NCBI GenBank assembly: GCA_900550385.1
Contig: URRZ01000040.1
Location: 1 to 17,308, forward strand
Origin: an uncultured Coriobacteriaceae bacterium
GTDB taxonomy: Bacteria > Actinomycetota > Coriobacteriia > Coriobacteriales > Eggerthellaceae
DNA: 17,308 nucleotides
Direction of reading: 5' to 3'
Shown: positions 1 through 7,688 of the stretch, in pieces
Position numbering within the stretch: the first letter of the stretch is position 1
How the letters are laid out: each line of letters starts with the position of its first letter
Notes under the pieces: generated by a model
What the model saw: only the letters and a program-made list of their open reading frames with translations
The model's database searches: none
Told to the model about the DNA's origin: nothing
Translations under genes and position numbers: made by a program

Positions 1-228
1 CTCGGGGACAGCTCGATCGGCGAAGAGGCGATCCGCGAGATCGGCCGCGCTCCCGGGCTCTTCGTCGTCATTGCGAACCGGCTCGACCATCTCGGCATCC
101 CGTCGGTCATCGGCAACGACTATGCCGGAATCAACATTCTCGTGCACCGTCTGCGGGAGCTCGGTCACCGCAGCATCGCGCTGCTGCACAACAACTCGGG
201 ACATCCGATCGAGAATACGCAGATTGCG
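1..228 (+). CDS. LacI/GalR-family transcriptional regulator, internal fragment
   Basis: Frame 1 is open from the first base and encodes about 76 residues of the sugar-binding (periplasmic-binding-protein-like) core of a LacI-family repressor. Visible family hallmarks are the ANR motif followed by IPSVIGNDYAG and then the LRELGHRSIALL strand-turn that ends subdomain 1 in LacI/GalR/PurR proteins. The DNA-binding helix-turn-helix would lie upstream of the window. The protein does not continue: after the residues IENTQIA (about base 228) the frame turns into low-complexity Cys/Pro/Ala/Ser residues because the DNA there belongs to an FHA gene read in another frame. So this is a piece of a regulator joined to unrelated DNA. 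The ligand cannot be guessed. Confidence 0.75.
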
Positions 229-230
229 GT

Positions 231-521
231 CTGGAAGTCCTGCTGCCCGGAGGCGGCCCGGCCGGAGTCGGCGCCGCCCTCGGCGCCGCCCGGCTGTCGG
301 TGGGGCGCGAGTCCAAAAACGACATCGTGGTGCCCGACATCAACGCCAGCCGCACCCACGCGGAGCTCACCTGCGACGCGCAGGGAACCTGGTACATCAC
401 CGACCTGGGATCCACCAACGGCACCCTGGTGAACGGTTACGAGGTGGCGTCCCAGCCTTTGGAGGAAGGCGACCGCATCACCATCGGCACCACCAACTTC
501 GTGTTCACCTACGGAGGGTAA
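231..521 (+). CDS. FHA-domain protein, C-terminal part (FhaA-like), 5' truncated
   Basis: The reading frame that ends at TAA 519-521 is open upstream to the foreign join near 228 and gives about 96 residues. It starts LEVLLPGGGPAG and contains a complete forkhead-associated domain: SVGRESKNDIVV, then INASRTHAEL, then DLGSTNGTLVNG, which carry the Arg, Ser, His and Asn residues that bind phosphothreonine. In Actinobacteria the first gene of this operon is FhaA (DUF3662 domain, linker, C-terminal FHA). The position before FhaB and PP2C fits that, but the DUF3662 half is absent here. A GTG at 300 would make a short protein, but the domain clearly begins before it, so the entry is given as a truncated gene. 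The stop is 12 bp before fhaB. Confidence 0.8.
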   Translation: MEVLLPGGGPAGVGAALGAARLSVGRESKNDIVVPDINASRTHAELTCDAQGTWYITDLGSTNGTLVNGYEVASQPLEEGDRITIGTTNFVFTYGG

Positions 522-533
522 GGTGCGCGCCGC

Positions 534-947
534 ATGATCGACATCGCGTTGCTCATAGGGCGCCTGCTGTTCGTGGCGCTCCTGTACCTGTTCCTCTTCG
601 CCATCATGAAGACGGGCATCGGGTTGGTGCGCGGGCAGCGTAAGAGCGAGCGCACCTGGAGCATATCCGTCGAGCGCGGCCCCAAGGAGCTGCGCGGCGT
701 GTCCATCGTCGTGCGCGGCCCCGTGATCATCGGCCGCAGCCCCGGGGCCGACATCGTCATCGGGGCCGGATACGTGTCCGCGCGCCATGCGCGCTTCTCG
801 CTGATGGGGCAGAACCTGTTCGTCGAGGATCTGGGATCCACCAACGGCACCTTGGTGAACGGCCAGCTCATCAGCGCTCCTGCCGCGCTGAGGAACAACG
901 ACGTCGTGACCATCGGCGACGTGTCCATCCGAGTGAGGCACGCGTGA
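534..947 (+). CDS. fhaB: FhaB-like membrane-anchored FHA-domain protein
   Basis: A 137-residue protein with an N-terminal membrane segment (about residues 6-27), a basic linker (RGQRKSER), and one FHA domain from about residue 55 to the end. The phosphothreonine-binding residues are present: GRSPGAD (R68), SARHARF (S82, R84, H85) and STNG (N104). FHA domains bind phosphothreonine on Ser/Thr-kinase substrates. In Mycobacterium the equivalent FhaB/FipA sits in the same operon position and helps couple kinase signalling to division and wall synthesis; a similar role here is inferred. The ATG at 534 follows AAGGTG at about 9 bases. The stop (945-947) overlaps the start of the phosphatase gene, so translation is probably coupled. 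Confidence 0.88.
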   Translation: MIDIALLIGRLLFVALLYLFLFAIMKTGIGLVRGQRKSERTWSISVERGPKELRGVSIVVRGPVIIGRSPGADIVIGAGYVSARHARFSLMGQNLFVEDLGSTNGTLVNGQLISAPAALRNNDVVTIGDVSIRVRHA

Positions 948-2248
948 TGGAGCACGCCAAGACCCCCTACCGTTCGACGGAACGCACGCGGCGCGGCGCC
1001 ATCACGGCGTTCGGAAGCCGCACCGACGTGGGCTGCGTCCGCGATCATAACGAGGACAGCCTGGTGGTGGCGCCTCCCCTGTTCGCAGTCGCGGACGGCA
1101 TGGGCGGGCACGAAGCGGGCGAGGTGGCATCCGAGATAGCGGCGACCACCATCGCCGACAACGCCCCGCGCCATCCCGACGCCGAAGCGCTGGGGCTCGC
1201 CGTGCGGAAGGCGAACCTCGCCATCATCGAGGCGGTCGAGGAGGGGCGCGGCAAGCGCGGCATGGGAACCACCTGCACGGCGGCGATGCTCGAAGGCGAG
1301 CGCCTGGTGATCGCCCAAGTGGGCGACTCGCGCGCCTACCTGCTGCACAACGGGCGCCTCCAGCAGCTCACGCGCGACCACAGCCTGGTCGCCGCCATGG
1401 TCGAAGCGGGCCAGCTCACCCCGGAAGAGGCGCGCATCCACCCCAAACGCTCCATGATCACCCGCGCCTTGGGGACCGACCCCGCCACCACGCCCGACCT
1501 CTATGAGATAAGCGTGGAGGAAGGCGATCGGCTGCTGCTGTGCTCGGACGGCCTTTCCGGCATGGTGGAGGATCCGGACATCGAGGCGATCATGAACCGC
1601 ACCGCCGATCCGCAGCGCTGCGCATCGCAGCTGGTGAACGAGGCGATCGCCGCCGGCGGCCACGATAACGTGACGGTGGTCGTGGCGGATGTCGCCGGAC
1701 ATCGCGAGAAACGCCGCAAGAAGCTCGCCCTCAAGACGAAGCTGACCATCGGGTTCGTCCTGGCGCTCCTCGTCGCCATCGTCGGCGGCGGGGCATGGGG
1801 CGTGAACGCCTACATCCACAACTCCGCCTACCTCATCGAGCAGGATGGCAACGTCGCCGTCTACCGCGGCATCCCCGAGCCGTTCCTGTTCCTCTCCTAT
1901 TCCGAGCTGGTCGAGGAGACCGACATCCCCGTCGACGAGCTCTCCCCCGGCGTGGCGGATCGCATCCGCGAGGGCCTGCGCGTGGACGACGTCCAAGCCG
2001 CGCAGAACCTGATCGAGGAGTACCGCAGCCAGCTCTCCCCCGAAGGGGAAGCCGTCGAAGAGGGCGGCGCGCAGGCCGGCGGCGCCGATGCGCCCGCTTC
2101 CGGCTCCTCCCAAAGCGGGTCGGCCTCCGACGGCGCCGGCTCCGGCAGCGGCGGCGCCGGCTCGCACGGCGGCTCGTCCGGCGGCGGCCATTCCGGCTCC
2201 AACGCGGTGAGTCCCGACGACGTGGCGCGAAGCGGTGAGGGAGCATGA
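947..2248 (+). CDS. pstP: PP2C-family Ser/Thr protein phosphatase, membrane-anchored (PstP/PrpC-like)
   Basis: A 433-residue PPM/PP2C phosphatase expected to remove phosphate from targets of the downstream PASTA kinase. Metal-binding and catalytic motifs are in order: DVGCVRDHNEDS (E36, D37), VADGMGGH (D50), GTTCTAA, QVGDSRAYL (D127), LTRDHSLV, CSDGLSGMV (D201) and GGHDNVTVVV (D240, N241). After a basic stretch (HREKRRKK) comes one membrane helix at about 266-287, an external domain of about 75 residues, and a Gly/Ser-rich tail from about 375 to the end. The ATG at 947 overlaps the fhaB stop as TGATG; a GTG at 944 is an alternative and both follow a GTGAGG ribosome site. The stop overlaps the next gene as ATGA. 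The layout matches mycobacterial PstP, though the glycine-serine tail is longer than I would expect. Confidence 0.92.
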   Translation: MEHAKTPYRSTERTRRGAITAFGSRTDVGCVRDHNEDSLVVAPPLFAVADGMGGHEAGEVASEIAATTIADNAPRHPDAEALGLAVRKANLAIIEAVEEGRGKRGMGTTCTAAMLEGERLVIAQVGDSRAYLLHNGRLQQLTRDHSLVAAMVEAGQLTPEEARIHPKRSMITRALGTDPATTPDLYEISVEEGDRLLLCSDGLSGMVEDPDIEAIMNRTADPQRCASQLVNEAIAAGGHDNVTVVVADVAGHREKRRKKLALKTKLTIGFVLALLVAIVGGGAWGVNAYIHNSAYLIEQDGNVAVYRGIPEPFLFLSYSELVEETDIPVDELSPGVADRIREGLRVDDVQAAQNLIEEYRSQLSPEGEAVEEGGAQAGGADAPASGSSQSGSASDGAGSGSGGAGSHGGSSGGGHSGSNAVSPDDVARSGEGA

Positions 2249-5001
2249 CGCGCCGCAACCTCGAACTCGTCCTGCTGTGCATCGCGGCGCCGCTGGTCAT
2301 CCTGATGTTCGCCATGCTGGTCGTGAACCAGGGGCAGCCGCTCAACTTCAACACGCTGGGCGTGCCCATCGGCATCTTCGTCGCGTTCGTGGTGGCGCAC
2401 CTCGCCATGCGCAAGCTCGCGCCCGGCGCGGACCCCGCCATCCTGCCCATCACGTTCGCGCTGTCGGGCATCGGCATCGCCTTCGTCACGCGCCTGCGTC
2501 CGGAGCTTGCCGTCGGGCAGCTGATGTGGCTGTTCGTCGGCGTCGCCTGCATGGTCGCGGTCATGGCGCTGGTGCGCAACCTCGACAAGCTGGCGCGCTA
2601 CAAGTACACGCTGATGCTGGCGGGCTTCATCCTTTTGGTCTCGCCGCTTCTGCCGTTCATCGGGCAGGAGATCTACGGCAGCCGCATCTGGCTCGCCATC
2701 GGGCCGTTCTCGTTCCAGCCCGGCGAAGTGGCCAAGATCGCCATCGTGCTGTTCCTGGCGGGCTACCTCGCCGCCAACCGCGAGATGCTGTCGGTGTTCA
2801 CCTGGCGCGTCGGCCCGTTCAACCTGCCCGACGCCCGCACCCTGCTGCCGCTTCTGGTGATGTGGCTCATCTCCATCGGCATCGTCGCCTTCGAGAAGGA
2901 CCTGGGCAGCGCGCTCGTGTTCTTCTTCGTGTTCCTAGTCATGCTCTACGTCGCCACCGGAAAGAAGACCTACGTCATCGCGGGCGTGCTGCTGATGGCC
3001 GCGGGCGCGGTGGGGCTCTACTTCGTGTTCGACCACATCCAAGTGCGCGTCGCCACATGGCTCGACCCCTTCGCGGATGCGCAGAACACCGGCTACCAGC
3101 TGGTCCAGACCATCTACTCGCTCGCCGACGGAGGCCTGTTCGGCGTGGGCATCGGGCGGGGGCTCGCCGAGCAGATCCCCGTCGTGGAAAGCGACTTCAT
3201 CTTCGCCGCCATCGGCGAGGAGACCGGCCTTCTGGGCGCGGCGGGGCTGCTGCTCCTGTACCTGTGCTTCGCCATCCGCGGCGTCGTCACCGCCGCGCGC
3301 GCGAAAAGCGACGTGAGCTCGTTCACCGCCATCGGCCTCACCTCCATCATCATCCTGCAGGCGTTCATCATCGTGGGCGGCGTCACGCGCCTGATCCCGC
3401 TGACGGGCCTGACGCTCCCCTTCGTCAGCCAAGGCGGCTCGTCGCTTCTGGCAAGCTTCATCTCCGTCGGCCTGCTGATGCGCGCCGGCGACGAGGGCAC
3501 CGGCGTCAACCGCGAGATGCTGTCGGCGACCAGCGCGCTCCCCACCGGCAGCGTGCTGGGACGCGTCTCGCTGGGCAAGCGCCTGACCGTGGCCATGGTG
3601 GGCTTCTCGGTGCTGTTCGCCCTGCTGGTGGCGAACCTGACGCTCATCATGGTGGTGCAGGCGTCGCACTACCAGAACCTCCCGGGGAACAATCACACCA
3701 TGGCGAAGGAAGCGAACACCGAGCGCGGGTCGATCTCGACCTACGACGGCGTCGTGCTGGCCGAAAGCCAGCTGGGCGAGGACGGATCGTACGAGCGCGT
3801 GTACCCCGCCGGCGACCTGGCGAGCCACGTGGTGGGCTACTATTCCACGCAATACGGGGCGAGCGGCATCGAGGCGAGCCAGAACGACACGCTGAAGGGC
3901 CAGCGCAACTTCGCGAGCTGGACCGACGTCCTCAACGACGCCGCCGGCATCGGGACGCCGGGCAACGACGTGCGGCTGACCCTGAACTCGACCATCCAGC
4001 AGGCGGCGCAGGACGCGCTTGCCGGCGAGGTGGGCGCCTGCGTGGTGATCGACCCGTCGAACGGCGCCGTGCTGGCGATGGCGTCCTCGCCCACCTACAA
4101 CGCCGGCGACGTGGAGGCGCTGCTGGGCCAGGCGGCCAGCGGATCCGATTCCGGCGAGCTGTTCAACCGCGCCACCCAGGGGCTCTACGCGCCCGGCTCC
4201 ACGTTCAAGATCGTCTCGCTTGCCACCGCGCTGGAGAACAACGTCGCCGACGAGGGCACGATGTTCGACTCGCCCGGGTCGATGCATATCGGCAACGCCG
4301 AGGTGACTAACTTCGGCGACGAGGGCTACGGCAGAATCTCGCTCGCCGAGGCGACCGCGCTCTCGTCGAACACGGTGTTCGGGCAGCTGGGCGTCGACAT
4401 GGGCCCCGAGCTGCTGGTCGAGGGGGCCGAGGGCTTCGGGTTCAACAAGGACTTGGACTTCGACCTGCCCGTCGCCACCTCGCTGATGCCCGACCCCGAC
4501 GAGATGACCGAATGGGAGACCGCCTGGGCGGCGGCCGGCGAGCCCGTCGGCGAGCATGAGAGCCCCGCCGGCCCCCAGGCCAGCGTGCTGGAGATGGCGC
4601 TGGTGGGCTGCGCTATCGCAAACGACGGCACCATCATGCAGCCGTACCTGGTCGACAGCGTGTACAACGCGAACGGCGAGCGCAGCTACCAGGCGCAATC
4701 GAGCACGCTGATGCAGGCGATCAGCGGCGAGACCGCAGACCGCGTCAAAGAGGTGCTGAAAGACGTCGTGAACAGCGGAACCGGCACCGCCGCCGCGATC
4801 AACGGCGTGCAGGTGGCCGGCAAGACGGGCACCGCCGAGACCGCCGACGGAGACGACGGGTGGTTCGTCGGCATGGCCGACGCGAACTCCGACGCGCCCA
4901 GCGTGGTGGTGGCACTGGTGGTGGAGAACAACACCTCCACGGCCGCATCCGCGAAGGCGGCATCCGTGCTGCAAGCGGCGCTGAGCGTGAGGGGCGCCTG
5001 A
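2245..5001 (+). CDS. SEDS glycosyltransferase-class B PBP transpeptidase fusion (RodA/FtsW-PbpA)
   Basis: A single 918-residue frame holds both halves of a peptidoglycan synthase. Residues 1-415 are a RodA/FtsW/SpoVE (SEDS) polytopic protein with many membrane segments, the WLDPF..A..TGYQ..Q motif (D274-P275, where the SEDS catalytic Asp lies), the GGLFGVGIGRG loop, and the FVSQGGSS signature near 393-400. A linker with one more membrane helix (about 446-470) leads to residues 480-918, a penicillin-binding transpeptidase: STFK at 652-655 (nucleophile S652), SSN at 707-709 and KTG at 860-862. In most bacteria rodA and pbpA are separate neighbouring genes; here they are one protein in that operon slot. 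The ATG overlaps the pstP stop (ATGA). The short PBP pedestal before the transpeptidase resembles mycobacterial PbpA. No frameshift is visible across the joint. Confidence 0.93.
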   Translation: MTRRNLELVLLCIAAPLVILMFAMLVVNQGQPLNFNTLGVPIGIFVAFVVAHLAMRKLAPGADPAILPITFALSGIGIAFVTRLRPELAVGQLMWLFVGVACMVAVMALVRNLDKLARYKYTLMLAGFILLVSPLLPFIGQEIYGSRIWLAIGPFSFQPGEVAKIAIVLFLAGYLAANREMLSVFTWRVGPFNLPDARTLLPLLVMWLISIGIVAFEKDLGSALVFFFVFLVMLYVATGKKTYVIAGVLLMAAGAVGLYFVFDHIQVRVATWLDPFADAQNTGYQLVQTIYSLADGGLFGVGIGRGLAEQIPVVESDFIFAAIGEETGLLGAAGLLLLYLCFAIRGVVTAARAKSDVSSFTAIGLTSIIILQAFIIVGGVTRLIPLTGLTLPFVSQGGSSLLASFISVGLLMRAGDEGTGVNREMLSATSALPTGSVLGRVSLGKRLTVAMVGFSVLFALLVANLTLIMVVQASHYQNLPGNNHTMAKEANTERGSISTYDGVVLAESQLGEDGSYERVYPAGDLASHVVGYYSTQYGASGIEASQNDTLKGQRNFASWTDVLNDAAGIGTPGNDVRLTLNSTIQQAAQDALAGEVGACVVIDPSNGAVLAMASSPTYNAGDVEALLGQAASGSDSGELFNRATQGLYAPGSTFKIVSLATALENNVADEGTMFDSPGSMHIGNAEVTNFGDEGYGRISLAEATALSSNTVFGQLGVDMGPELLVEGAEGFGFNKDLDFDLPVATSLMPDPDEMTEWETAWAAAGEPVGEHESPAGPQASVLEMALVGCAIANDGTIMQPYLVDSVYNANGERSYQAQSSTLMQAISGETADRVKEVLKDVVNSGTGTAAAINGVQVAGKTGTAETADGDDGWFVGMADANSDAPSVVVALVVENNTSTAASAKAASVLQAALSVRGA

Positions 5002-5266
5002 TGCGGGACGCGGCGAGCGATCGGCAAGGCATCCGTCCGCAGCGGGGCTTCTTCGGGAAGGGGCACCCCGCGCCCCGAGCAACGCGTCCCGGCGAAGCCG
5101 CCGCCGAAAGCGGCGCCCCATTCGGGGCGGAGCGTGGGAAATATGTTGAGATGGACTTCATTCCCGCTGATGGGCCGACGAGGCTTTCGGGAATAGGGTA
5201 TGCTGTTGGATTGGATAATTTTCGGCATATCCGCGCTGCAAGCATGTAACCAAGAGGAGCAGAAAC
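5002..5266 (+). promoter_or_regulatory. 265-bp intergenic region before the PASTA kinase, with hairpin and possible promoter
   Basis: This is the only sizeable gap in the signalling operon. It contains a short GC hairpin (CGCCCC 5114-5119, loop ATTC, GGGGCG 5124-5129) and then a locally AT-richer stretch with a GATAAT -10-like hexamer at 5214-5219. I could not find a good -35 at the usual distance. A GTG start for the kinase at 5267 is preceded by a clear AGAGGAG (5253-5259). An 82-codon frame from ATG 5001 to 5249 overlaps the PBP stop, but it lacks recognisable features. The gap suggests the kinase has its own promoter. Confidence 0.35.
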
Positions 5267-7273
5267 GTGACCGGAAACATGATAGGCAGGGTCTTCAGCA
5301 ACCGCTACCAGATAACCGAGCGCATCGGCGTCGGAGGCATGGCGGAGGTGTACCTGGCGCAGGATAACGTGCTGGGCCGCATCGTGGCCGTGAAGGTGAT
5401 GCTGCCGCAGTACGCCGCCGACGAGAACTTCACCAAGCGCTTCAAGCAGGAGGCGGCGTCCGCCGCGAACCTGTCGAGCCCCTACATCGTCAACGTGTAC
5501 GACTGGGGCCACGACGAGGGCACCTACTACATCGTCATGGAATACGTCCGGGGCAGCGACCTGAAGACCGCCATCAACGAGCGCGGCGCCATCAACCAGC
5601 GCAAGGTGGCCGAAATCGGCTCCCAAGTGTGCCAGGCGCTTTCGGTCGCGCATAAGCAGGACATCATCCACCGCGACATCAAGCCGCAGAACATCATGGT
5701 CCAGCCCGACGGCAACGTGAAGGTGATGGACTTCGGCATCGCGCGCGCCAAGAACTCGACCATGGACAAGACGGCCTCGGTGCTGGGCACGGCGCACTAC
5801 ATCTCGCCCGAGCAGGCGCAGGGCAAAGACCTCACCGCCGCAAGCGACATCTACTCGCTGGGCGTCGTCATGTACGAAGCCGCCACCGGCAAGCTCCCCT
5901 TCGACGGCCCCGACGCCGTGAGCGTCGCGATGAAGCAGGTGCAGGAGACCCCGCTGCCGCCGCACGAGGTCAAGCCCGACATCGACCCCACGCTCGAGGC
6001 GATCATCCTGAAGGCGATGGCGAAGAATCCCGCGGAGCGCTTCGCGACCGCGCAGGACATGCGCCAGATCCTCAACGACTTCCTCGCCGGCCGCCCCGTG
6101 AACCTCGGCGGCTTCACCGGCGCGCAGACCGCCGTGATCGGCGGCATGAGCGGGGCGCCGACCCAGATGATCGGCGGCGTCGCGAACGCGCAGACGCAGA
6201 TGATCGGCGGGGCCGGCATGGCGGCCGCGGGCACGGGCGCCACCACGGTCATGCCCGCCGCCGGCGCGAAGGGCGCTTCCTACGGCGGGACGGCATCGAC
6301 CTCCTACCGCGCCGATTCGAGCAGCAACGGCCCGAGCAAGAAGACCATCGGGATCATCGTCGCCGTGGTAGCGGTGATCGCGGTTGCCGCCATCGCCGCG
6401 TTCGCCATCTTTGGCGGCGGGTCGGGATCGGGCAGCCCCGTCCCCGACGTGAAGGGCAAATCGCTCGAGCAGGCCACGCAGATGCTCGACGAGGCAGGCT
6501 TCAAGGTGGGCAACGTGAGCAGCCGCTCCGACGACTCCGTCGAGGAGGGCAGCGTCATCAGCCAGGATCCCGCCGCGGGGACCAAGCGCGAGGAGGGCTC
6601 GCGCATCAACCTGGTGGTGTCGAGCGGATCTTCCGCCGTCTCCGTGCCCGACCTTTCGAACATGACCGCCGATCAGGCGCGATCCGCCTTGGAGAAGGCC
6701 GGGCTGAAGGCGACGGCGGGCACCGCCGAATACAGCGATTCGGTGGAGAAGGACCGCGTCGCGCGCCAGGAGCCTTCCGCGGGGAGCTCGGTGCCGAAGA
6801 ACTCCGTGGTGACGTACTACCTGTCGCTGGGCAAGGAGGGGACCGAGGTTCCCAACGTGGTGGGCTCCAGCGAGGGTTCCGCCACGACGACGCTTTCCAA
6901 CGCCGGGTTCAACGTGACCTCCGAGCAGGCCTACAGCGATTCGGTGCCCCAAGGCCAGGTGATCAGCCAGACGCCCAACGGCGGCGAGCTCGCCAAGGAC
7001 GGCGCGACGGTGCACTTGGTGGTGAGCGCGGGACCTGACCCCGCGACGCAGGAGCCCGAGCAGGTATCCATCCCCAACCTGGTGGGATGGCGCGTGTCGG
7101 ATGCGGTGTACCAGCTTGAGAGCCTGGGATTCCAGGTGTACGTCGCCAACAACATGCCCGACAGTGCGTTCGTCACCAGCACGACCCCGGAGGGATCCGC
7201 CGACGAGGGCGCGACGGTCACCATCTACGCCCAGAACCAGTCGTCCGGCGAGGATGACTCCGGCGGCGAATAG
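5267..7273 (+). CDS. pknB: PknB-like PASTA Ser/Thr protein kinase (four PASTA repeats)
   Basis: A 668-residue transmembrane Hanks-type kinase. The kinase domain spans about 14-272: Gly-rich loop GVGGMAEV (21-28), ATP lysine K43, catalytic HRDIKPQN (D137), DFG (D155), and an activation loop with several threonines. A 75-residue juxtamembrane segment contains three T-x-x-I-G-G units starting at T288, T299 and T310. One membrane helix lies at about 361-383. The outside part holds four PASTA repeats (about 390-454, 458-522, 526-589, 600-656), which in this family bind muropeptides or lipid II. The start is GTG with AGAGGAG in front. Only one kinase is present; mycobacteria have both pknA and pknB here. 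It probably controls the wall synthase and FHA proteins upstream; that is inference from family and context. Confidence 0.95.
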   Translation: MTGNMIGRVFSNRYQITERIGVGGMAEVYLAQDNVLGRIVAVKVMLPQYAADENFTKRFKQEAASAANLSSPYIVNVYDWGHDEGTYYIVMEYVRGSDLKTAINERGAINQRKVAEIGSQVCQALSVAHKQDIIHRDIKPQNIMVQPDGNVKVMDFGIARAKNSTMDKTASVLGTAHYISPEQAQGKDLTAASDIYSLGVVMYEAATGKLPFDGPDAVSVAMKQVQETPLPPHEVKPDIDPTLEAIILKAMAKNPAERFATAQDMRQILNDFLAGRPVNLGGFTGAQTAVIGGMSGAPTQMIGGVANAQTQMIGGAGMAAAGTGATTVMPAAGAKGASYGGTASTSYRADSSSNGPSKKTIGIIVAVVAVIAVAAIAAFAIFGGGSGSGSPVPDVKGKSLEQATQMLDEAGFKVGNVSSRSDDSVEEGSVISQDPAAGTKREEGSRINLVVSSGSSAVSVPDLSNMTADQARSALEKAGLKATAGTAEYSDSVEKDRVARQEPSAGSSVPKNSVVTYYLSLGKEGTEVPNVVGSSEGSATTTLSNAGFNVTSEQAYSDSVPQGQVISQTPNGGELAKDGATVHLVVSAGPDPATQEPEQVSIPNLVGWRVSDAVYQLESLGFQVYVANNMPDSAFVTSTTPEGSADEGATVTIYAQNQSSGEDDSGGE

Positions 7274-7326
7274 CGTCGATCCGCGAGGGACGCCGCCGGA
7301 ACCTCCCGGATGGCAGCCCCTCGTGC

Positions 7327-7332
7327 TACAAT
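7327..7332 (+). promoter_or_regulatory. -10 element for tRNA-Arg
   Basis: TACAAT sits 10 bases upstream of the mature tRNA 5' end, about where a -10 hexamer for a short-leader tRNA transcript would be. No convincing -35 hexamer is visible 16-18 bases upstream, so this is a weak call. Confidence 0.4.
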
Positions 7333-7341
7333 ACACGGCAC

Positions 7342-7417
7342 GCCTCCGTAGCTCAGGGGACAGAGCACCGCTCTCCTAAAGCGGGTGCCGCGCGTTCGAA
7401 TCGCGCCGGGGGCACCA
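7342..7417 (+). tRNA. tRNA-Arg (anticodon CCT)
   Basis: A full 76-base cloverleaf can be drawn, including the encoded CCA end. The acceptor GCCTCCG pairs with CGGGGGC, the D arm contains AGCTCAGGGGACAGAGC, the anticodon stem CCGCT/AGCGG holds loop CTCCTAA with anticodon CCT, and the T arm is GCGCG-TTCGAAT-CGCGC. It reads the codon AGG. It lies downstream of pknB in the same direction and is followed by a strong terminator. Confidence 0.95.
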
Positions 7418-7427
7418 CTGTTTTCGC

Positions 7428-7468
7428 AGGCCATCGGGTGTTTTTCTCCCGGTGGCCTTTTCGTTTTC
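7428..7468 (+). terminator. Rho-independent terminator after tRNA-Arg
   Basis: An 11-bp stem (AGGCCATCGGG at 7428-7438 with CCCGGTGGCCT at 7448-7458, one G-T pair) encloses a 9-base loop and is followed by TTTTCGTTTT. It ends the tRNA transcript and probably any read-through from pknB. Confidence 0.88.
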
Positions 7469-7490
7469 CGGGGCGGTTTCCTCTTTCGTG

Positions 7491-7506
7491 TGTCAATCGT
7501 GTGACA
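7491..7506. promoter_or_regulatory. Candidate operator, TGTCA-N6-TGACA
   Basis: A perfect dyad with 5-base arms (7491-7495 and 7502-7506) separated by 6 bases. The spacing is typical of helix-turn-helix dimer sites. It is short enough to arise by chance in 17 kb, and no neighbouring regulator gene is present. Confidence 0.25.
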
Positions 7507-7657
7507 ACCGCGTGTCGTTAGGCGCTTCTTATCGTTATCGCCGGGGCCCGAGCGGACGCCCGAAAAGAGGCGCGGGAGGGGGCTGGATGTCATGTCGGGA
7601 GGTGGATTCTACGCACGGGGGTAAAATTATTTATTATACACTCATCGCGACCGCCGC

Positions 7658-7688
7658 GCTGAGATGTCGTTACTAGCGACATCTCAGC
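7658..7688. promoter_or_regulatory. Perfect 12-bp inverted repeat upstream of the 109-aa gene
   Basis: GCTGAGATGTCG (7658-7669) is exactly mirrored by CGACATCTCAGC (7677-7688) around a 7-base centre TTACTAG. It lies about 60 bases before the ATG at 7752 and just downstream of an AT-rich promoter-like island. There is no T tract after it, so a terminator is unlikely. An operator or a structured 5' leader is more likely. Confidence 0.6.

Noticed and set aside
509..2191. 560-aa minus-strand open frame
   Set aside because: It lies opposite fhaB, pstP and the tip of the SEDS gene, which have clear domains. Long antisense frames are expected at this GC content.
2935..5121. 728-aa minus-strand open frame
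   Set aside because: Antisense to the wall synthase fusion; no recognisable domain.
5001..5249. 82-codon plus frame overlapping the PBP stop as TGATG
   Set aside because: The overlap is suggestive of coupling, but the peptide has low complexity, no ribosome site and no recognisable feature, and the interval has promoter-like sequence.
4799..7336. 845-aa minus-strand open frame
   Set aside because: Antisense to the PASTA kinase and the PBP end; composition is His/Arg/Gly-rich with no family motif.
7342..7417. tRNA-Arg as an integration site
   Set aside because: I looked for a second copy of its 3' end in the window and did not find one.
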